From the NCBI GenBank assembly GCA_009927705.1, contig RFMK01000118.1:1-9118 (forward strand): DNA of 9,118 nt, in the 5' to 3' direction. Made by a program: the position numbers and the translations under genes. Source of the stretch: Actinomycetota bacterium (GTDB lineage: Bacteria > Actinomycetota > Actinomycetes > Nanopelagicales > Nanopelagicaceae). The notes beneath the pieces are model-generated. The model searched no databases, had not been told where the DNA came from, and was given only the letters and a program-made list of their open reading frames with translations. The first letter of the stretch is position 1. The number at the start of each line of letters is the position of its first letter. Positions 5,344 through 9,118 of the stretch are shown piece by piece.

Positions 5344-7464
5344 GTGAAGCCCGCGAATCCTCATATTTTGGGCAACCATCCCACCGAAGGCGGCACAGAT
5401 TTCGCGCTCTGGGCACCTGCGGCCGATGCCGTCGAGTTATGCCTCTTTGATCATCGGGGCGATCACTCGGAACAGTGGTTGGAGACTCGCTTCTCCCTCG
5501 CTCACCGCGATGGACCAATCTGGCATGGGTATCTCGCGGGAATCAGACCCGGACAGCGTTACGGATACCGCGTTTATGGGCCGTGGCGTCCTGAACAAGG
5601 TTGGAGATTTAACCCAGCAAAAGTTTTGATCGATCCATACGCCCATCTCCTCGATGGCGAGTTGACGTACTCACCAGAAATCTTCGGCCATCAATCGATT
5701 GACGCAGTAGGAAACGGTGATGTCAACATTCGTGATGACCGAAACTCACTCGGTTTTGTCCCGATATCTGTTGTGACGGCGCACTCTCCTCGCATTATCC
5801 ATCGTCCGCATACGCCATGGAAGCGAACATTTATTTATGAAGCACATGTTCGCGGTTTAACTGCAGCCAACGTAGAAATTCCCCCACACGAACGCGGAAC
5901 TTATAAAGCGCTCGGCCATCCATCGACAATTAATCATCTGCAACGACTCGGAGTTACCGCTCTAGAGCTTCTTCCCATTCACCACTTCGTAACTGAGACG
6001 CACACTTATGCCCGCGGTAGGGAGAATCACTGGGGTTACAACCCACTAGCTTTCTCTGCGCCGCATCGAAAATATGCTGCGACTGATGATCCAATCAAAG
6101 AATTGCAAGACAGCGTGGATGCGCTACATGCCGCTGGTATCGAAGTTTTGCTAGATGTCGTCTATAACCATACTGCTGAAGAAGGGCGACAAGGTCCAAC
6201 GCTTTCTTTCCGAGGTATCGACAATAAGACTTTCTATCGCCACTCCGTTGACGATCAATATGAGGATGTCACAGGATGCGGAAATACCATGGATTCTCGC
6301 CGTCCATTCGTGACCCGCATGATTATCGATTCACTTCATTGGTGGAGTCAGATCATTGGTATTGATGGTTTTCGATTTGATCTCGCGACTGCAATCTCGC
6401 GCGGCGATCAAGGAATCGACACTTTTGGACCGCTTATCTCAGCCATTTCAGCTGATCCGATCTTGCGCGATCGAAAACTCATCGCCGAACCGTGGGATAC
6501 GGCGGGATATGCGCTCGGGGATTTTCCACATCCATGGCGTGAGTGGAATGACGCATATCGCGATGCAACTCGACAGTTCTGGCTCGGCGATAGCGCCCGC
6601 GGTCACAGCAACGGAGTCTCCGATTTAGCTCGTCGAGTCGCCGGCTCACACGATGTCTTCTATTTCCGCGGCCCTACTTCCTCAATCAACTTTGTGACTG
6701 CACATGATGGTTTCACTCTGCATGATCTCGTTAGCTATAACCAGAAACATAATGAGGCCAACGGCGAAGAAAATCGTGATGGCACCGACACTAATCGCTC
6801 GTGGAACGTTGGAATTGAAGGAAAAACTGACGAATCCGAAATTCTTGCCAAACGCATTCGACTCAAGAAATCGATACTCGCTACCTTGATGCTCTCATCG
6901 GGAGTTCCCATGATTGCTATGGGTGACGAATCTTCCCGCTCTCAATCGGGTTGCAACAATGCCTACTCACTCTCCCCTAATCACGCTCCCGCTGCTCCAG
7001 AAAATTTCGACGGTGGTTGGATGAATATGTGGGACCACAATGAAGAGCAAGAAGATTTAATCGAGACAGTCGCTGCGCTCGCACGAATTCGATCGACGTA
7101 TATGGTTGATGCGGTTGAGCAGTTCTTCACGGGCGAGATAGATCAAGGAACTAAACGAAAAGACTTAGCATGGTTTGGTCGCGATGGTTTAGAGATGTCA
7201 TCTCACAATTGGCAGGATAACTCTTTACGCTACTTAGCATTTAGTATCGAAGCGACCCACAATCAAGGTCTATTCGTGGTCCTCAACAGTGACGGTGAAA
7301 AAAACACATTCACTCTGCCTAATAAGACATGGGGAAACTCGTTCAGAACCGTCTTTGATTCAACTGCGCGCGTAAATGATTTCAGTCCATCTTTAAAGAA
7401 ACCAAGCGACGTAATCGAAGTTAAAGGTATGAGTGTTCAGGTCTGGCTGATAAATCGAAGCTAG
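5344..7464 (+). CDS. glgX: Glycogen debranching enzyme GlgX (GH13 isoamylase type)
   Basis: Hydrolyses alpha-1,6 branch points in glycogen or phosphorylase limit dextrin in the cytoplasm. The 706-residue product has family length. A CBM48-like N-terminal domain (TDFALWAPAADAVELCLFD, about 19-37, onward) precedes the GH13 barrel. The conserved GH13 regions are DVVYNHT at 271-277, GFRFDLATA with nucleophile Asp346, LIAEPWD with acid/base Glu382, and TAHDGFT with Asp455, all intact. YNHTAEEGRQGPTLSFRGIDN from residue 274 is typical of GlgX. The segment GDESSRSQSGCNNAY at 527-541 departs from the common GDE-RTQ-GNNNAY form and is followed by an unusual SLSPNHAPAAPENFDGG stretch. The GTG start at 5344 is chosen because the homologous region begins within a few residues and no better in-frame start is near. 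The gene is divergent from etfB, stands alone without other glycogen genes in view, and ends overlapping the SIMPL gene tail-to-tail by four bases. Confidence 0.94.
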   Translation: MKPANPHILGNHPTEGGTDFALWAPAADAVELCLFDHRGDHSEQWLETRFSLAHRDGPIWHGYLAGIRPGQRYGYRVYGPWRPEQGWRFNPAKVLIDPYAHLLDGELTYSPEIFGHQSIDAVGNGDVNIRDDRNSLGFVPISVVTAHSPRIIHRPHTPWKRTFIYEAHVRGLTAANVEIPPHERGTYKALGHPSTINHLQRLGVTALELLPIHHFVTETHTYARGRENHWGYNPLAFSAPHRKYAATDDPIKELQDSVDALHAAGIEVLLDVVYNHTAEEGRQGPTLSFRGIDNKTFYRHSVDDQYEDVTGCGNTMDSRRPFVTRMIIDSLHWWSQIIGIDGFRFDLATAISRGDQGIDTFGPLISAISADPILRDRKLIAEPWDTAGYALGDFPHPWREWNDAYRDATRQFWLGDSARGHSNGVSDLARRVAGSHDVFYFRGPTSSINFVTAHDGFTLHDLVSYNQKHNEANGEENRDGTDTNRSWNVGIEGKTDESEILAKRIRLKKSILATLMLSSGVPMIAMGDESSRSQSGCNNAYSLSPNHAPAAPENFDGGWMNMWDHNEEQEDLIETVAALARIRSTYMVDAVEQFFTGEIDQGTKRKDLAWFGRDGLEMSSHNWQDNSLRYLAFSIEATHNQGLFVVLNSDGEKNTFTLPNKTWGNSFRTVFDSTARVNDFSPSLKKPSDVIEVKGMSVQVWLINRS

Positions 7465-8198
7465 TTGACTTTGAATGACACTGTCACGGTTGAGGTAATA
7501 GTTTTCTCAATCGTGGAAGTGTCGTAATAGCCACCTGAAGAGGTATCGACTGAATCTGGGGACGTTACTTGGAACGGACCAGATCGGACGCTCATCACAT
7601 TTCCAACTTTTCCGCCGGTCGCTTCTACGATCGCCTTCGCTCTGACTTGAGCATCTTCCATCGCTTGCTTGAGTAGCTCAGGACGTAATTCGCTCAACTT
7701 CGATACATAGTACTGGGGACCATAGTTGGCGACACTGACTCCGCTTTGCAATAGCGAACCAATTCCTGATGATAATTTCTTTATCAGTTGGACATCGGTG
7801 CTTCGGACAGTGATTGTGCGTGAACCTCGATAATTCAAAATGCGACCCGTGTTATTTCCATTGAGAAACTCTTCTTGTGCATAGGCTGAAACTGAACCTA
7901 GTTCTATCGAATCAGAGGGCACTCCACCATCAGTGAGGTACCTCGAGACTGCAACTGTCGCATTCTCTACTCGCTTGACCGATTCTGAAATCGTAGGAGC
8001 AACTTGCTCCGCATTCAAAGTCCACACAGCTTTATCGGCCGATACATTAACTCGCGCCGATCCGGTCACAGAGATACCTTCGCCAGAACGCGATGCAAAT
8101 CCACTTCCAACTTGATTGAGACCTAAGCCCATCGCGATTGCAAGAATCGCCGCTGAAACAATCAGCGAGAGAGTTCTTTGATTTTCATTCTCACTCAT
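7461..8198 (-). CDS. SIMPL (DUF541/YggE-like) domain protein with N-terminal membrane anchor
   Basis: A 245-residue protein of the SIMPL family, whose members include E. coli YggE and Brucella BP26. These are extracytoplasmic proteins linked loosely to stress or envelope functions, with no firm biochemical role. A hydrophobic segment at about residues 9-28 (SLIVSAAILAIAMGLGL) with no clear cleavage site suggests an uncleaved anchor, the rest being outside. The SIMPL domain runs from about 40 to 244: it begins GISVTGSARVNVSADKA and includes the conserved QAMEDAQVRAKAIVEATGGKVG near residues 178-199 and a beta-rich C-terminus. The ATG overlaps the stop of the upstream DUF3145 gene (ATGA), indicating coupled translation. 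Its stop shares CTAG with the convergent glgX stop. A weak AGG lies upstream of the start. Family assignment is firm; function is not. Confidence 0.9.
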   Translation of the reverse strand: MSENENQRTLSLIVSAAILAIAMGLGLNQVGSGFASRSGEGISVTGSARVNVSADKAVWTLNAEQVAPTISESVKRVENATVAVSRYLTDGGVPSDSIELGSVSAYAQEEFLNGNNTGRILNYRGSRTITVRSTDVQLIKKLSSGIGSLLQSGVSVANYGPQYYVSKLSELRPELLKQAMEDAQVRAKAIVEATGGKVGNVMSVRSGPFQVTSPDSVDTSSGGYYDTSTIEKTITSTVTVSFKVN

Positions 8199-8749
8199 AC
8201 TGAAAGCCTATCAGCGATATCGTCACACCCATCTATCTCTATTCTCCGAAATGGTTCAAGTTGATCATTCCAAGGTTTACCCAGCAATCTTTCAATCTCT
8301 TCGCAGATGTCACGATCTTTGAGATTAGTCATGAGAGCGCTTTGTAATTGATGTTCATTAATCATGATGTCACCGTGAGGGCCGATATTCGCACGGAACA
8401 ATCCGAGCTCTGGCGTGTGCATGTATAGGGAACCATCACTGCCATTCGTAGCAGCTTCATAGATTTCAAAGTTCAGATAGTGCCAACCACGAAGTGCGCT
8501 CGCTAACTTCGCACCCGTGCCCAGCACCCCATTCCAATTCAGATGAGTTCGCCATGTTGAAGGAGTGATTGGTTGCGGATCCCATCTCAGATTGTGCGGG
8601 CTACCAAGGGCATCGTTAATTGACCATTGGATATGAGACAGCACTACTTTCGGCGCTGAATAGATCGATATCCGACCATGCGAGGTACCGATACCGTACG
8701 GTTCCAACGCACTCGGTCCACCAAGTGGCTTCTTACTTTGTGACGACAT
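8195..8749 (-). CDS. DUF3145 family protein (actinobacterial, function unknown)
   Basis: A 184-residue protein I recognise as DUF3145, an actinobacteria-restricted family of small soluble proteins with no established function. Matching features are ISIYSAPKVVLSHIQWSI at about 27-44, LRWDPQP at 54-60, the hallmark GTGAKLASALRGWHYLNFE at 77-95, HTPELGLFRANIGPHGDIMINEHQL at 111-135, and RLLGKPWNDQLEPFRRIE near 154-171. The ATG at 8749 is preferred because GGGAG lies five bases upstream. The frame remains open to a GTG at 8833, but the extra 28 residues resemble nothing in the family. Even from 8749 there is a Ser/Gly/Pro-rich leader of about 24 residues before the domain, which many relatives lack. 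No signal peptide or membrane segment is visible. The gene is coupled by an ATGA overlap to the SIMPL gene and is divergent from the csp gene. Function is not inferred. Confidence 0.9.
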   Translation of the reverse strand: MSSQSKKPLGGPSALEPYGIGTSHGRISIYSAPKVVLSHIQWSINDALGSPHNLRWDPQPITPSTWRTHLNWNGVLGTGAKLASALRGWHYLNFEIYEAATNGSDGSLYMHTPELGLFRANIGPHGDIMINEHQLQSALMTNLKDRDICEEIERLLGKPWNDQLEPFRRIEIDGCDDIADRLSV

Positions 8750-8754
8750 AGCTG

Positions 8755-8759
8755 CTCCC
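8755..8759 (-). promoter_or_regulatory. Shine-Dalgarno deciding the DUF3145 start
   Basis: The minus strand reads GGGAG followed by CAGCT and ATG at 8749. The five-base spacing is suitable, and this supports 8749 rather than the more upstream GTG at 8833 as the translation start. Confidence 0.6.
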
Positions 8760-8771
8760 AGTAAATGAAGC

Positions 8772-8791
8772 CGCATCCTTGGATAGATGCG
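8772..8791 (-). repeat. Short inverted repeat in the DUF3145 leader
   Basis: CGCATC (8772-8777) and GATGCG (8786-8791) form perfect 6-base arms around an 8-base loop, about 20 bases upstream of the DUF3145 start. In RNA it would give a small hairpin upstream of the ribosome binding site without covering it. There is no U-tract, so it is not a terminator. It may be chance. Confidence 0.3.
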
Positions 8792-8833
8792 ACCTTCCCC
8801 AGCCCATCTATCGTCGTTGACCGCATTCTTCAC

Positions 8834-8899
8834 CTATACATGTGCCTCTGCCAAGCCCTCGCCTGCCATGCACACCGTTCTGCCGCCTCTGTAAATCAA
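8834..8899 (-). CDS. Possible 21-residue upstream ORF in the DUF3145 leader
   Basis: On the minus strand a consensus AGGAGG (8909-8914) is followed nine bases later by TTG at 8897-8899, opening a 21-codon frame that ends TAG at 8834-8836. The peptide would read (M)IYRGGRTVCMAGEGLAEAHV. It is in the same frame as DUF3145 but stops 84 bases before that start. The Shine-Dalgarno is the best in the intergenic region, yet nothing else uses it. It could be a leader peptide, a remnant of an older gene, or chance; no function is proposed. Confidence 0.2.
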   Translation of the reverse strand: MIYRGGRTVCMAGEGLAEAHV

Positions 8900-8948
8900 G
8901 GTAGGCTTCCTCCTAGTCCAACGCTTATCAGTACCCGCTTGCTAGCTT

Positions 8949-8975
8949 TTGCTTGAATCGGTATCGCTGTAGAAC
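8949..8975 (+). promoter_or_regulatory. Candidate promoter of the cold-shock gene
   Basis: TTGCTT (8949-8954), a 15-base spacer and TAGAAC (8970-8975) form the best visible -35/-10 pair upstream of csp. TAGAAC matches TATAAT in four of six bases. The spacing is short and alternatives exist (TTGCTA at 8939-8944 with TATCGC at 8962-8967). Initiation near 8982 would give a leader of about 50 bases. Low confidence. Confidence 0.3.
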
Positions 8976-8984
8976 GGAAAGACT

Positions 8985-9009
8985 GGCGAACGTGGAATTC
9001 ACGTTTGTC
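8985..9009 (+). promoter_or_regulatory. Stem-loop in the csp 5' leader
   Basis: Positions 8985-8994 can pair with 9000-9009 around the loop GAATT. The core arms AACGTG and CACGTT are perfect, and the lower stem adds two G-U and two G-C/C-G pairs, giving a continuous 10-pair stem as RNA. It ends 12 bases before the Shine-Dalgarno and, if transcription starts near 8982, would sit at the 5' end of the message. Cold-shock mRNAs are known to use structured leaders for stability and temperature response, so a regulatory role is plausible. The core palindrome could alternatively be a protein-binding site in DNA. Confidence 0.45.
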
Positions 9010-9021
9010 CCCAAAATACCG

Positions 9022-9026
9022 AAGGA
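9022..9026 (+). promoter_or_regulatory. Shine-Dalgarno of csp
   Basis: AAGGA within GAAGGAAAGT lies six bases before the ATG at 9033. It is a strong, well-spaced ribosome binding site and fixes the csp start. It contrasts with the apparently leaderless starts elsewhere in the window. Confidence 0.8.
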
Positions 9027-9032
9027 AAGTAA

Positions 9033-9118
9033 ATGGCAACAGGCACAGTTAAGTGGTTCAACTCTGAAAAGGGTTTTGGTTTCATCGCTGTTGATGGCGG
9101 CGGACAGGACGTATTCGT
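9033..9118 (+). CDS. Cold-shock protein (CspA family), N-terminal fragment cut by the window edge
   Basis: The first 28 codons of a CspA-type single-stranded nucleic-acid-binding protein that acts as an RNA chaperone in the cytoplasm. The sequence MATGTVKWFNSEKGFGFIAV continues to VDGGGQDVF at the edge. KWFN at 7-10 and the RNP1 motif KGFGFI at 13-18 are diagnostic, and the DVF at 26-28 begins RNP2. Full-length relatives have about 65-70 residues, or more in some actinobacteria, so most of the gene lies outside. The start is fixed by the AAGGA six bases upstream. Several csp paralogues usually exist per genome, so no specific letter is assigned. A structured leader precedes it. Confidence 0.95.
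   Translation, partial: MATGTVKWFNSEKGFGFIAVDGGGQDVF

Noticed and set aside
5270..5518. N-terminal extension of etfB by 83 residues
   Set aside because: The added residues are Arg/Pro-rich, do not resemble ETF beta, and lie antisense to the start of glgX; MKIAVCVKQVPD at 5269 is the family N-terminus.
7440..7500. Intrinsic terminator between glgX and the SIMPL gene
   Set aside because: No GC-rich hairpin followed by a T-tract was found on either strand; only the 4-base CTAG palindrome formed by the stop codons.
8750..8833. Longer DUF3145 start at GTG 8833
   Set aside because: The 28 extra residues are unlike the family, and the ATG at 8749 has a GGGAG at proper distance.
1..9118. CRISPR array, tRNA, rRNA, insertion sequence or prophage signals
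   Set aside because: No regularly spaced direct repeats, tRNA-like cloverleaf arms, transposase frames or terminal inverted repeats were seen; the window is almost fully filled by housekeeping-type genes.

Overview
The window looks like a chromosomal segment of an actinobacterium with unusually low GC for that phylum (GC in the mid-to-high 40s by eye). Three things point this way. The minus-strand order etfB-etfA-cysteine desulfurase-mnmA-ligA resembles the order known from Mycobacterium tuberculosis (fixA/fixB, iscS-like gene, trmU, ligA). A DUF3145 protein, a family confined to Actinobacteria, is present. Several genes also have a -10-like hexamer placed so that transcription would begin at the start codon (leaderless mRNA), which is common in actinobacteria. 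A small-genome freshwater lineage such as Nanopelagicales (acI) would fit, but that is inference.

Layout. Positions 1-5269 hold five tightly packed minus-strand genes. Transcription order is etfB (from 5269), etfA, a cysteine desulfurase, mnmA and ligA, the last running off the left edge. Gaps are 2, 33, 11 and 2 bases. The 74-base region 5270-5343 separates etfB from the divergent plus-strand glgX (5344-7464), and holds a 16-bp perfect-arm palindrome over the likely etfB promoter. glgX ends tail-to-tail with a minus-strand SIMPL-domain gene, the two stop codons sharing the four bases CTAG. The SIMPL gene follows a DUF3145 gene through an ATGA overlap. After a 283-base intergenic region, the start of a plus-strand cold-shock protein gene is cut by the right edge.

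Function. EtfB and EtfA form the electron-transfer flavoprotein that collects electrons from acyl-CoA dehydrogenases. The cysteine desulfurase can supply persulfide sulfur to MnmA, which 2-thiolates the wobble uridine of tRNAs. LigA seals DNA nicks. GlgX removes branches from glycogen. The SIMPL protein is a membrane-anchored extracytoplasmic protein of unclear role, and DUF3145 is uncharacterised. No tRNA, rRNA, CRISPR array, insertion sequence or convincing intrinsic terminator was seen. This is mostly an ordinary core region; the interesting signals are regulatory: the etfB palindrome, repeated leaderless-type starts, and a hairpin in the csp leader.
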